Shown one piece after another: positions 8,743-17,934 of a stretch of 64,000 bases of DNA. This DNA is from Planktomarina sp. GTDB taxonomy: Bacteria; Pseudomonadota; Alphaproteobacteria; Rhodobacterales; Rhodobacteraceae. Within the stretch, counting starts at the first letter, position 1; every line of letters begins with the position of its first letter. Under the pieces are notes generated by a model. It had not been told where the DNA came from and searched no databases. It worked only from the letters and a program-made list of their open reading frames with translations. The position numbers were made by a program, and so were the translations under genes. The stretch is from the NCBI GenBank assembly GCA_020630015.1, contig JAHDCF010000006.1, positions 41,910-105,909 of the forward strand. The letters run 5' to 3'.

Positions 8743-10001
8743 GCGTGCAAACACATACCCTGAAAAACGGTTTTCGGATTGTTACCGAAAATATGCCGGG
8801 CATGAAATCCGCATCGGTTGGTATTTGGGTGAATGCAGGCGGACGCCATGAACGGCTGGAACAAAATGGGATTGCCCATTTCCTTGAACATATGGCGTTC
8901 AAAGGAACGAAGCGGCGTTCAGCCTTGCAGATCGCAGAAGCTGTCGAAGATGTTGGCGGATACATCAATGCCTATACCAGCCGCGAAATGACCGCTTATT
9001 TCGCGCGTGTCTTGGAAAATGACGTGGCCTTGGCCGTTGATGTGATTTCAGACATCATTTTGAACCCCATTTTTGATCCCACAGAGATTGAGACCGAACG
9101 GGGTGTCATCCTTCAAGAGATTGGGCAGGCCTTAGATACACCTGACGACATTATTTTCGATTGGTTGCAAGAAGTGGCTTATCCCAATCAACCCTTGGGG
9201 CGCACGATATTGGGCCCTGCGGAACGCGTCAGCAGTTTTACCCGTGATGATTTGGCCGGATTTGTAAAAGAAAATTATGGTCCCGATCAGATGGTTTTAT
9301 CGGCGGCTGGTGCGGTTGATCACGATGCCATCGTGCGACAAGCCGAAGAGGTGTTCGGTGCCATTGCAGCCCGGTCGCAAAAAGAATTTGTTCCTGCAAC
9401 GTTTTCTGGCGGACAATTGATTGAGGCCAAACCACTGGAGCAAGCGCATTTTGCCCTTGCGTTTGAGGCCCCCGATTACCGCAACCGCGACATTTACACC
9501 GCGCAAATCTTTTCCACCGCGTTTGGTGGGGGGATGTCGTCGCGATTGTTCCAAGAGGTGCGTGAAAAACGTGGGCTGTGTTACACGATTTTTTGTTCGG
9601 CTGGGGCTTACTCTGATACCGGCACTTTGACGATCTATGCTGGAACATCTGGTGATCAGGTTCGCGGACTGGCCGACATCACCATGGATGAAATGAAACG
9701 TGCCTCCGATGATATGTCAGAGGAAGAGGTCGCCCGCGCTCGCGCGCAGATGAAGGCGGGATTGCTGATGGGGTTGGAAAGCCCCGCATCACGCGCAGAA
9801 CGCCTTGCCCGTATGATCGCGATTTGGGGCAGGGTGCCTGATCTGGACGAAGTTATCACCCATGTGGATGCGGTTGATACTGAAATGGTTCGCCGATTTG
9901 CAGGTAACCTTGTTGATCGCGCCGAAATGGCCATGGCAATCTATGGTCCTGTGGAAAATGATATCTCTGTGTCTGATTTACAGGCACGTCTTGCGGCCTG
10001 A
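8739..10001 (+). CDS. M16 family zinc peptidase (processing-peptidase-like)
   Basis: A 420-residue pitrilysin-family peptidase related to the mitochondrial processing peptidase beta subunit. The inverted zinc motif HFLEH is at 47-51 (H47, H51, catalytic E50), and the distal ligand fits E127 in ERGVILQEI. The second half repeats the fold without the zinc site, as in active M16B single-chain enzymes. It starts at GTG, overlapping the thrC stop (GTGA). The gene after thrC is often of this type in alphaproteobacteria. The natural substrate is unknown. Confidence 0.94.
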   Translation: MSVQTHTLKNGFRIVTENMPGMKSASVGIWVNAGGRHERLEQNGIAHFLEHMAFKGTKRRSALQIAEAVEDVGGYINAYTSREMTAYFARVLENDVALAVDVISDIILNPIFDPTEIETERGVILQEIGQALDTPDDIIFDWLQEVAYPNQPLGRTILGPAERVSSFTRDDLAGFVKENYGPDQMVLSAAGAVDHDAIVRQAEEVFGAIAARSQKEFVPATFSGGQLIEAKPLEQAHFALAFEAPDYRNRDIYTAQIFSTAFGGGMSSRLFQEVREKRGLCYTIFCSAGAYSDTGTLTIYAGTSGDQVRGLADITMDEMKRASDDMSEEEVARARAQMKAGLLMGLESPASRAERLARMIAIWGRVPDLDEVITHVDAVDTEMVRRFAGNLVDRAEMAMAIYGPVENDISVSDLQARLAA

Positions 10002-10591
10002 TGGTGTTTCGACGGCGAAAACTGAAACTTACCACCGACCGATTATTGTTGCGTGCGCCGGTGCATAGCGATTTTCGCGCATGGGTTAAATTGCGCTCTG
10101 ACAATCGTGATTTTCTAACGCCGTGGGATCCCGTGTGGTCCAAGGATCATTTGACCCGCAAAAGTTTCACCAATCGTGTTTATTGGTCGAACCGTGCGAT
10201 CACCACAGGAACGGCCTTACCCCTGTTTGTGTTTTGGGCCGAAACCAATACTTTGGTTGGTGCAGTCACCTTAGACAATATTCGATATGGGCCAATGCAA
10301 ACGGGCACTTTGGGATATTGGATGGGCCAAGAACACACACGCCAAGGCATCATGAGCGAGGCGATTGGCACCGTCGTGGATCATGCGTTTCACGCCTTGG
10401 ACCTCAGCCGCATAGAGGCGGCTTGCTTGCCCGAAAACAATGCATCTCGGGGATTGCTGGAATCCTCAGGCTTCAAATATGAAGGGGTGGCCCAAAGTTA
10501 TCTTCAGATAAACGGTCGTTGGCGCACCCATGTTCTTTATGCCATGTTGCGCCACGATCGCCGCGGAAAAACAGAAGCCGGATCGGATTAG
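10001..10591 (+). CDS. GNAT acetyltransferase, RimJ/RimL type
   Basis: A 196-residue acetyltransferase that opens with LTTDRLLLRAPVHSDFRAW, typical of N-terminal-alanine acetyltransferases for ribosomal proteins. The acetyl-CoA signature is near GTLGYWMGQEHTRQGIMSEA (about 105-124), followed by EAACLPENNASRGLLESSGF. The ATG overlaps the M16 stop by one base (TGATG). The order thrC, M16, RimJ-like occurs in other Rhodobacterales. The substrate (S5, L7/L12 or another protein) cannot be read from the sequence. Confidence 0.9.
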   Translation: MVFRRRKLKLTTDRLLLRAPVHSDFRAWVKLRSDNRDFLTPWDPVWSKDHLTRKSFTNRVYWSNRAITTGTALPLFVFWAETNTLVGAVTLDNIRYGPMQTGTLGYWMGQEHTRQGIMSEAIGTVVDHAFHALDLSRIEAACLPENNASRGLLESSGFKYEGVAQSYLQINGRWRTHVLYAMLRHDRRGKTEAGSD

Positions 10592-11122
10592 TCAAAGCCC
10601 GTCAAATTCGCACAAGACATGGGTTTTCACTCCCATTTCTTTCAAAAGCTTACGTCCCCCCAGTTCGGGCAAATCAATTATAAACCCACACCCGATGACA
10701 TCGGCCCCCAGTTTTTCCAAAAGCTTTAGCCCGGCAACGGCGGTTCCACCGGTTGCCAGCAGATCATCCACAACCAATACGCGTTCACCGGGTTCGATTG
10801 CATCGACATGCACTTCGACCGTGGCTTCCCCGTATTCTAAAGCATAATCCTGTTCATAGGTTTCGCCGGGTAATTTTCCCTTTTTCCGGATCGGAACAAA
10901 CCCGGTGGTCAATTGATGTGCGATCGCACCGCCCAGTATGAAACCACGTGCTTCCAACCCGACAATTTTATCAATCTTATGCCCGGCCCAAGGATGCAGC
11001 ATTTGGTCTATAGCCATCCGAAATCCGCGGGGATCGGCAAAAAGTGTGGTGACATCCCGAAACATAATCCCTTCGTGGGGAAAATCAGGAATTGTGCGGA
11101 TATACTCTTTCACGGTTTTCAT
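10592..11122 (-). CDS. apt: Adenine phosphoribosyltransferase
   Basis: A 176-residue enzyme that converts adenine and PRPP to AMP. The PRPP-binding signature [14 protein letters not shown] is at 115-128, and the N-terminal [18 protein letters not shown] is classic Apt. The start at 11122 follows AAGGAAACTGAA. It is the last gene of mtnP-LysE type-apt, 10 bases after the transporter gene. MtnP releases adenine from methylthioadenosine and Apt recaptures it, so the pair forms a salvage route. It abuts the convergent acetyltransferase gene with no spacer. Confidence 0.97.
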   Translation of the reverse strand: MKTVKEYIRTIPDFPHEGIMFRDVTTLFADPRGFRMAIDQMLHPWAGHKIDKIVGLEARGFILGGAIAHQLTTGFVPIRKKGKLPGETYEQDYALEYGEATVEVHVDAIEPGERVLVVDDLLATGGTAVAGLKLLEKLGADVIGCGFIIDLPELGGRKLLKEMGVKTHVLCEFDGL

Positions 11123-11132
11123 TTCAGTTTCC

Positions 11133-11753
11133 TTACGTGGTGCGGGTGATGGCCAATTTGATACCCAACCCAATCAACAATATTCCACCCAGCCTTTGCC
11201 CTAAGATCGCTGCGCGTGGTGAATTTAATATCCTGCGCTGAACGCCGTCTGCCGCCAATATATAGATCACATCTGCAACTGAAAATGCGAGGTTCACCAA
11301 TGTGCCGAGCAATAGGAACTGAACAGAGACGGAAAGATTTGAATCCGCAACGACGAATTGCGGCAAAAACGCCAAAAAGAACAGGGCCGCTTTGGGGTTA
11401 AGAACTTCAACCATTACGCTTTGCCAAAAGGATGATTTAATGCGCCCTTTCGGGATTTCGAAATCAGCTGCGCGCGTCAAAATCATCTTCAGGCCAAGAT
11501 AACAAAGATAGGCAGCTCCCAACATTTTCAACGCACCAAAGGCAATTGGAATGGTTTCAAGCAAAACAGCCAAGCCAAGTGCCGCGGCAACAACGTGCAC
11601 ATACCCGCCCACGTGAAGGCCAGCGGCGGCGGCAAAACCACCTTGGCGGCCACCGGTCAATGTGCGGGCCACTACGTAAACGATGGCCGGGCCGGGCACA
11701 AAGGCAAATGTGGCCACCGCGACCACAAACAACAAAAGAAGATCAAGGGTCAC
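11133..11753 (-). CDS. LysE/RhtB family amino-acid exporter
   Basis: A 206-residue membrane protein with about six helices. The family motif [20 protein letters not shown] is near 18-37 and the [15 protein letters not shown] loop is in the middle. Translation starts at GTG, overlapping the mtnP stop (TGTGA). Family members export lysine, homoserine, threonine or related amino acids. Its place between mtnP and apt could suggest export of a by-product of methylthioadenosine metabolism, but this is a guess. Confidence 0.93.
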   Translation of the reverse strand: MTLDLLLLFVVAVATFAFVPGPAIVYVVARTLTGGRQGGFAAAAGLHVGGYVHVVAAALGLAVLLETIPIAFGALKMLGAAYLCYLGLKMILTRAADFEIPKGRIKSSFWQSVMVEVLNPKAALFFLAFLPQFVVADSNLSVSVQFLLLGTLVNLAFSVADVIYILAADGVQRRILNSPRAAILGQRLGGILLIGLGIKLAITRTT

Positions 11754-12622
11754 AGCATGCGGCCTGCAACAGCATCCAACTTGGCAACCACTTCGGGATC
11801 GCGGGCATCTGGTGCTGTCAGAATTGCAAATTCAAGTGCCTTGTCGCATCCATGTGGACAATCCTTGCGATCCGCCCCCAAAAGTTTGGGCAGTCTGGCG
11901 ACCATGCCCCGGGCATTGTCAGCGTTCCCCATCAGGGTTTTGATGATTTCTGTAACGTCCACTTCACCATGATCTGGATGCCAACTGTCGTAATCAGTGA
12001 TCATTGCCACGGATGCGTAACAAATTTCAGCCTCGCGGGCCAATTTCGCCTCTGGCATATTGGTCATGCCGATCACGTCACATCCCCAAACGTTTTTGTA
12101 CAGCTTGGATTCGGCCAATGTGCTGAATTGGGGCCCTTCCATTGCAAGATACGTGCCACCCCGGTGCACCGTGATGCCCTGATCACGTGCCGCGGTTTCA
12201 GCGGCATCTGACAGGCGCGGGCAAGTGGGATGCGCAACGCTGACATGGGCCACGCAGCCCGTGCCAAAGAATGATTTTTCCCGGGCAAATGTACGATCAA
12301 TGAATTGATCAACAATCACGAAATGACCGGGCGCCATGTGATCTTGGAACGACCCACAGGCGCTGACGCTGAAAATGTCTGTGACCCCCAATCGCTTTAA
12401 TGCATCGATGTTTGCGCGATAGGGAACCGTGGTCGGTGAATGAACATGTCCGCGCCCATGACGGGGCAGAAACGCCATCGTAACACCATCCAACGTGCCT
12501 GTGAGAATTTCATCTGAAGGGGCACCCCAAGGGGTTTCAACAGATTGCCATTTGGCATCCTGCAAACCTTCAATTTCATAAAGTCCGGACCCGCCAATAA
12601 TTCCAATCATAGTCTGTGTCAT
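11750..12622 (-). CDS. mtnP: S-methyl-5'-thioadenosine phosphorylase
   Basis: A 290-residue phosphorylase that cleaves 5'-methylthioadenosine to adenine and methylthioribose-1-phosphate. The N-terminal IIGGSGLYE phosphate loop, PRHGRGHVHSPTTVPYRANI, SVSACGSFQDHMAPGHFV and ATYLAMEGPQFSTLAES-type segments match the MtnP branch of the purine nucleoside phosphorylase family. It heads a three-gene run with the LysE-type exporter and apt. The first ATG has AGGATC upstream; an in-frame ATG four codons later is possible. Confidence 0.96.
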   Translation of the reverse strand: MTQTMIGIIGGSGLYEIEGLQDAKWQSVETPWGAPSDEILTGTLDGVTMAFLPRHGRGHVHSPTTVPYRANIDALKRLGVTDIFSVSACGSFQDHMAPGHFVIVDQFIDRTFAREKSFFGTGCVAHVSVAHPTCPRLSDAAETAARDQGITVHRGGTYLAMEGPQFSTLAESKLYKNVWGCDVIGMTNMPEAKLAREAEICYASVAMITDYDSWHPDHGEVDVTEIIKTLMGNADNARGMVARLPKLLGADRKDCPHGCDKALEFAILTAPDARDPEVVAKLDAVAGRML

Positions 12623-12788
12623 GGTTCAGATCCTTTCCATCATTTTGCCCTCTTTTGGATGTATGACACAGCAAATAACCGCCGACCAGTCGCCCCCAAG
12701 ACCCATGTTGTAAGAATACCGTGACACCGGGCAGGGGCTTTGTTACAGGCGGCCCAGAGACATAAATCCGATCGAGCAAGGATTCCAC

Positions 12789-14426
12789 ATGACGCGAATT
12801 TTACAGGCTGCTTTGGCGGCACGTTCCTCTTTTTCTGATGTGAACCTTGTAGGGGGACCAAAGTTAACACCATCGCGTCTGCGCATCGAGGTGTTAGCAG
12901 GCCTAACAGTTGCACTTGCCCTTGTGCCAGAGGCAGTTGCCTTTGCCTTTGTTGCCGGGGTTCACCCTTTGGTTGGGCTTTATGCCGCATTTATCGTGGG
13001 CTTGATCACCGCTTTGATCGGTGGACGGCCTGGGATGATTTCAGGGGCGACGGGGGCTTTGGCTGTTGTGATGGTGTCACTCGTGGCCCAACATGGCGTT
13101 GAATATTTGTTCGCCACAGTTGTTTTGATGGGGCTGATCCAGATCGTTGTCGGTGTGATGCGATGGGGTAAATTTATCCGTTTGGTGCCGCACCCCGTGA
13201 TGCTGGGGTTTGTGAACGGGTTGGCGATTGTGATTTTCTTGGCCCAAATGACGCAATTCAAAGTGCCCGGCACGGTTGTGAACACAGGTCATGGTATGTC
13301 GGGCGGGGAATGGCTGTCTGGTATGCCGCTGATTTTGATGCTGGGCTTGGTGGCATTGACGATGGTCATCATTTGGCTGGTTCCGCGTGTAACCAAAGTT
13401 GTGCCTGCCCCTTTGGCCGGTATTGGCATTGTTGCGTTGATTGTGATCGGTTTGGGCCTTGATGTGCCTCGTGTTGGCGATTTGGCCAGCATCGAAGGGG
13501 GATTGCCCGCGTTTCATATCCCGATGGTGCCTGTGAATTTCGAAACTTTGCAAATTATTTTGCCCTATGCCTGCATTCTGGCGGCAATCGGCCTGATTGA
13601 AAGTTTGCTAACATTAAACCTTGTGGGGGACATCACCGGCGAACGGGGTGGCGCCAGCCAAGAAAGTATTGCGCAAGGTGTGGCAAACACAGTTACCGGA
13701 TTTTTTGGTGGTATGGGTGGTTGTGCCATGATCGGCCAATCCATGATCAATGTGAAATCGGGCGGGCGTACACGGATTGCGGGCATTACAGCAGCGTTGT
13801 TTTTGTTGTTGTTCATCGTGGTTGCATCGCCTTTGATTGAACAAATTCCTTTGGCTGCGCTGGTTGGTGTGATGTTCATGGTGGTGATCGGCACCTTTGC
13901 CTGGAACAGTTTTAAGATCATGCGCAAAGTGCCCCTGACGGATGCCTTTGTGATTGTCTTGGTGACGGTTGTCACAGTCATGACAGACCTTGCCATTGCG
14001 GTGGTTGTGGGTGTGATCGTGTCCGCCTTGGCCTATGCATGGCAGAACGCCACGCGCATTCATGCCATTGAACGCCCATCCTTCACCGAAGAAGGCGCCA
14101 AGGTATATGAAATTCAAGGTCCCTTGTTTTTTGGATCCACCGATGGGTTTTCTGAATTGTTTGATGTTGAAAACGATCCAGACACCGTCATCGTTGATTT
14201 CCAAGCCAGCCGTGTGGTGGATCAATCGGCCCTCACTGCGTTAGAAGCTCTGGCCGAAAAATACGAAGCCGCGGGCAAACGGGTCATGTTGCGGCATTTG
14301 TCGCGCGATTGTCATCAACTTCTGTCCAAAGCCGGTCAACTGATGGTCGACAGTGATGATGACCCTGATTACGAAATCGCGGTGGATTACGGCGTGCGCA
14401 CGGGCATCTTATCTGGCGGGCATTGA
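12789..14426 (+). CDS. SulP family anion permease with STAS domain
   Basis: A 545-residue SLC26/SulP transporter. The membrane core (about 30-420) opens with EVLAGLTVALALVPEAVAFAFVAGVHPLVGLYAAF, the family signature. A cytoplasmic STAS domain occupies about 435-540, with VIVDFQASRVVDQSALTALE corresponding to the phosphorylation and nucleotide loop. Substrates in the family are sulfate, bicarbonate or dicarboxylates and cannot be fixed here. It is divergent from mtnP, and its stop lies three bases from the convergent flavin reductase stop. Confidence 0.94.
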   Translation: MTRILQAALAARSSFSDVNLVGGPKLTPSRLRIEVLAGLTVALALVPEAVAFAFVAGVHPLVGLYAAFIVGLITALIGGRPGMISGATGALAVVMVSLVAQHGVEYLFATVVLMGLIQIVVGVMRWGKFIRLVPHPVMLGFVNGLAIVIFLAQMTQFKVPGTVVNTGHGMSGGEWLSGMPLILMLGLVALTMVIIWLVPRVTKVVPAPLAGIGIVALIVIGLGLDVPRVGDLASIEGGLPAFHIPMVPVNFETLQIILPYACILAAIGLIESLLTLNLVGDITGERGGASQESIAQGVANTVTGFFGGMGGCAMIGQSMINVKSGGRTRIAGITAALFLLLFIVVASPLIEQIPLAALVGVMFMVVIGTFAWNSFKIMRKVPLTDAFVIVLVTVVTVMTDLAIAVVVGVIVSALAYAWQNATRIHAIERPSFTEEGAKVYEIQGPLFFGSTDGFSELFDVENDPDTVIVDFQASRVVDQSALTALEALAEKYEAAGKRVMLRHLSRDCHQLLSKAGQLMVDSDDDPDYEIAVDYGVRTGILSGGH

Positions 14427-14429
14427 TCG

Positions 14430-15035
14430 TTATTCGTTTGGGCGTTTGAGGGAAAATACATTGTCGACAATGGCATAATCCCGATATCCCAAACGGGCCA
14501 ATGGTTTAAAGCTAAGCACATCAAACTGCCCGTCTTTGATGCAATCATCGCGCATGTGAATGCCGGTGACCTCACCTATGATTAGGAAGTTGTTGTTTCC
14601 TTTCAGCGGCACAATTTGCGTTACCTGACATTCAAGATTGGCTGGCGCGTTGGCAACGCGGCTGCACGGGATGGTTTGGCATTCGGCCCGTTCCAATTGG
14701 GCCAGTTCAAATTCATCTTGGGTCTTTGGCCACGGCCCGCTGGTTATATTCATGGTGTCGCGGGCTTCACTTTCCACCACGTTGGCGCAGAAAACACCTG
14801 TCTCGCGAATATTGGCAACACTGTCTTTGGTTCCGATTTGATCGGGTTTTGCGCCCACAGATGAAAACATCACTTGGGGTGGGGTGTAAGCCACGGCGTT
14901 AAAGAAAGAATAAGGTGCCAAGTTTTCAGATCCATCGGTCCCGCGCGTTGAAATCCAACCAATGGGCCGCGGGGTCACGAGGGCGTTAAAGGGATCATGG
15001 TTCATCCCATGGCCGTTTTTGGGTTCATAAAACAT
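14430..15035 (-). CDS. Flavin reductase-like (flavoredoxin type) protein
   Basis: A 201-residue FMN-binding split-barrel protein. PRPIGWISTRGTDGSENLAPYSFFNA (about 21-46) is the hallmark of the flavin reductase-like domain. The start MFYEPKNGHGMNHDPFN at 15035 matches the usual N-terminus of this subfamily; an upstream ATG would add 15 unusual residues. Members bind FMN and act as flavin reductases or oxidoreductases with unknown partners. No oxygenase partner lies beside it. Confidence 0.9.
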   Translation of the reverse strand: MFYEPKNGHGMNHDPFNALVTPRPIGWISTRGTDGSENLAPYSFFNAVAYTPPQVMFSSVGAKPDQIGTKDSVANIRETGVFCANVVESEARDTMNITSGPWPKTQDEFELAQLERAECQTIPCSRVANAPANLECQVTQIVPLKGNNNFLIIGEVTGIHMRDDCIKDGQFDVLSFKPLARLGYRDYAIVDNVFSLKRPNE

Positions 15036-15111
15036 AAGCGCACCGTCAATTGCGTGGTTGTATCTTGCGTGATAGTCCAAGCATCAAGAACCAAATGCAA
15101 GGACAAGGCCG

Positions 15112-15600
15112 GTGTTTCATCTTACCCGGGAAACAAGCGATGACCGGGCGGATATCGATGCCTTGTATGATCTTTGCTTTTCCCCCGGCAGGACATCGCT
15201 TTCATCGTATCGTTTGCGTGATGATGTGGAACCGATTTGGGATCTTTGCCTGTTCGTGCGTGATGAAATGGGTTTGGTCGTCGGGGCCATTCGGTATTGG
15301 CCGGTGATGGTGGGGCATGAACATGCGTTGCTTTTGGGGCCGATTGCCGTTCACCCCACGCGCCAAGGGGATGGCTTGGGCGCGGCCTTGGTTGATAAGA
15401 CATTGCACCACGCCAAAGAATTGGGGTGGCAACGCGTGATATTGGTTGGGGATGCACCCTATTATCAACGATTTGGGTTTTCAAAGCTGCCTGATGTTAT
15501 CATGCCGCCCCCCACCAATCCCGATCGCGTTTTGGGTATTTCTTTGCAACCAGGGGCCTGGGAAGGTGTGACAGGATCAGTGGGAAAGTTTCGAACCTAA
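15112..15600 (+). CDS. GNAT N-acetyltransferase (YhbS-like)
   Basis: A 162-residue acetyltransferase starting at GTG behind AAGGACAAGG. The acetyl-CoA loop is LGPIAVHPTRQGDGLGAALV (about 78-97), followed by VGDAPYYQRFGFSK, which is typical of the YhbS branch. Substrate unknown. It is divergent from the flavin reductase gene and converges on ptsP with three bases between stops. Confidence 0.9.
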   Translation: MFHLTRETSDDRADIDALYDLCFSPGRTSLSSYRLRDDVEPIWDLCLFVRDEMGLVVGAIRYWPVMVGHEHALLLGPIAVHPTRQGDGLGAALVDKTLHHAKELGWQRVILVGDAPYYQRFGFSKLPDVIMPPPTNPDRVLGISLQPGAWEGVTGSVGKFRT

Positions 15601-15603
15601 AGA

Positions 15604-17850
15604 TCAATCGCTGTTTTCACGGATCCATGCGGTTGCTGCGGGTCTGATACTTTGCGCACCAGAGGCCCGTGCCTCATCAATCACGGTTTTCAGTTTTTGC
15701 AAATCCAACCGTCGGATCATGTGTTTGACCGGCCCGATTGAGGCAGGCCTCATGGATAAGCTGTGCAATCCAAGGGCGGCAAAACAAGCGGCCTCTAATG
15801 GTCGCCCCGCGTCTTCCCCGCAAAACGACAGTAACGTCCCACTTTGGGCGCATTTGTTCACGATCATTTCAAGGAAATTCAAAAAGCTGGTGTTCAGCGT
15901 GTCGTATCTTTTGCGGACCCGTTCATTTTCCCGATCCGCGGCAAAGAAAAACTGCTTCAGATCATTACCCCCAATTGACAGAAAATCGACGTCATCAAAA
16001 AACTGTTGTGGTGCAAAGGCAATGGAGGGTGTTTCAAGCATCGCCCCCACCTCAAGGGATGATGGCAAAGGATGCCCAAGCCGCGTTTCACGCGCAATCG
16101 CCTTATCCAATTCAGATTTGGCGGCTTTGAATTCTTCCAACTGGGCGATGAATGGGAACATCACTGACAATGGCCGCCCATTTGCCGCGCGCAACAGCGC
16201 CTGCAGTTGCATGCGAAGAATGCCGGGCTTGTCCAAACCAACGCGAATGGCACGCCACCCCATTGCGGGATTGGGTTCATCTTCGGGCTTCATATAAGGC
16301 AGCACTTTATCGGAACCGATATCTAACGTGCGAAACACAACGCGTTTGCCGCTGGCGGCATTCAAAACGCGCTCGTATTGTGCCGACAATTCACCGCGTT
16401 TGGGCATGGAATTTGCAACCAAAAACTGAAGCTCTGTTCGAAACAAACCCACGCCTTGGGCACCTGATCCTTCCAACGATGGAAGATCGGCCATCAGCCC
16501 TGCGTTCATGTGCAAATCAATAACCGTTCCACACAGCCCCTGCGCCGGTTTGTCGCGCAGATCGGCATACCGTGTGGCAGCTTGTTTTTGCATCAGCATT
16601 TTATCGGAAAATGCGGTTTGAACATTTTCATCTGGGCGCAGATGGACGATCGCTTGATCCCCATCGACCATGATCAAATCACCGTTCAGGGCTTCGTTCG
16701 TGATGCCAGCCGCATTAATGATCAACGGAATGGCCAATGCGCGTGCCACGATGGCTGCGTGGGACCCGACCGATCCTTCTTCAAGAACAATCCCTTTCAG
16801 TGACCGGCCATAATCCAGCAACTCACCAGGGCCGATGTTGCGGGCGATCAAAATGGGATCAGCTGGCATTTCAGCCCCTGTATCGCGGCCTTGGCCCGTA
16901 AGATTGCGCAGCAATTTGTTGGACAGATCATCCAAATCATGCAGCCGTTCACGCAAATATGCGTCGCCTACTTGTTCCATACGCACGCGCGCAGCCGATT
17001 GTTCTTTTTCCACTGCGGCTTCTGCTGACATGCCGCGGGCAATGTCTTGTTCCATACGTCGCCGCCAACCTTTGGAATTGGCGAACATGCGATAAGCTTC
17101 TAACACTTCCACCTGTTCCGCATCCCCGGTGCGGGCATCCGACAGCATCTGATCAACCGAGACACGCATTTGTTCCAGTGCTTCATCAAGGCGTGTCAGT
17201 TCTACTTCGGGGTCATCTCCAACCGGGTTGGTAACCACCACCCGCGGCTCGTGAAGCCACACATGACCTTTGGCCACACCTTCTTGCGCGGTTGATCCTG
17301 GGATCGTCACGGGGTTTTGGTGCAATGCGGAAAGGGCGGCACCTTCACCGACAAACGCCCCAAGTTCCGTCATTTCAGCCAAAACCATTGCCACAACTTC
17401 GAGGGCATAAACCTCATCCCCGCTAAATTCACGGGCTTCTTTTGACTGAACAACCAGAACGCCTAGGGCCTGTCCCAATCTTTGGATTGGCACCCCAAGG
17501 AAAGAGGAATAAATTTCCTCGCCCGTCTCGGGCATAAACCGGAACCCTTTTGCGTTGGGGGCATCGGCGGTGTTGATGATTTGGTTCTTTCGGGCGACAC
17601 GCCCCACCAAACCTTCCCCAATACGCATGCGTGTTTGGTGAACGGCTTCTGGGTTCAAACCTTCGGTCGCACATAATTCCAAAGTGTCCGCATCACGGAA
17701 AAGATAAACCGAACACACTTCGGTTCCCATGGAACTGGCGGTCAGTTCCACGATTTTATCAAGCCGTGCTTGGCCTGCGGCGTCTTCTGCCATTGCATCA
17801 CGCAAGGCCACCAGCAGTTTGCGACTTTCACTTTCCGTGGCTTGGGCCAA
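15604..17850 (-). CDS. ptsP: Phosphoenolpyruvate-protein phosphotransferase of the nitrogen PTS (EI-Ntr)
   Basis: A 748-residue EI-Ntr, first enzyme of the regulatory PTS that passes phosphate from PEP to NPr. An N-terminal GAF domain (about 20-160), with the nitrogen-sensing role known for the family, precedes the EI body. The active histidine is H364 in SVGSHAAIVARAL. The PEP-binding C-terminal barrel includes FRTLDIGSDKVLPY and the LSIGGNDLKQFFFAADRE and SFCGEDAGRP segments. It follows lysC on the same strand, an arrangement frequent in alphaproteobacteria. Confidence 0.96.
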   Translation of the reverse strand: MAQATESESRKLLVALRDAMAEDAAGQARLDKIVELTASSMGTEVCSVYLFRDADTLELCATEGLNPEAVHQTRMRIGEGLVGRVARKNQIINTADAPNAKGFRFMPETGEEIYSSFLGVPIQRLGQALGVLVVQSKEAREFSGDEVYALEVVAMVLAEMTELGAFVGEGAALSALHQNPVTIPGSTAQEGVAKGHVWLHEPRVVVTNPVGDDPEVELTRLDEALEQMRVSVDQMLSDARTGDAEQVEVLEAYRMFANSKGWRRRMEQDIARGMSAEAAVEKEQSAARVRMEQVGDAYLRERLHDLDDLSNKLLRNLTGQGRDTGAEMPADPILIARNIGPGELLDYGRSLKGIVLEEGSVGSHAAIVARALAIPLIINAAGITNEALNGDLIMVDGDQAIVHLRPDENVQTAFSDKMLMQKQAATRYADLRDKPAQGLCGTVIDLHMNAGLMADLPSLEGSGAQGVGLFRTELQFLVANSMPKRGELSAQYERVLNAASGKRVVFRTLDIGSDKVLPYMKPEDEPNPAMGWRAIRVGLDKPGILRMQLQALLRAANGRPLSVMFPFIAQLEEFKAAKSELDKAIARETRLGHPLPSSLEVGAMLETPSIAFAPQQFFDDVDFLSIGGNDLKQFFFAADRENERVRKRYDTLNTSFLNFLEMIVNKCAQSGTLLSFCGEDAGRPLEAACFAALGLHSLSMRPASIGPVKHMIRRLDLQKLKTVIDEARASGAQSIRPAATAWIRENSD

Positions 17851-17878
17851 ATGATTGCTCCGAATTGGTGTTAAGACA

Positions 17879-17925
17879 CCTTATCGCAGGATTTGGATAA
17901 GGGGAACCAATGCCGGTTGATTGGT
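17879..17925 (-). other. Two short inverted repeats between lysC and ptsP
   Basis: CCTTATC/GATAAGG (arms 17879-17885 and 17896-17902) and ACCAAT/ATTGGT (arms 17906-17911 and 17920-17925) lie back to back in the 84-base gap. Neither is followed by a T run in the direction of transcription. They may be a weak attenuator or an RNA-processing site between the two genes rather than a full terminator. Confidence 0.4.
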
Positions 17926-17934
17926 GCCGCTGGG

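Noticed and set aside
12623..12788. Leader of mtnP inspected for a SAM riboswitch
   Set aside because: The conserved pseudoknot segments of the SAM-II class could not be found in either orientation.
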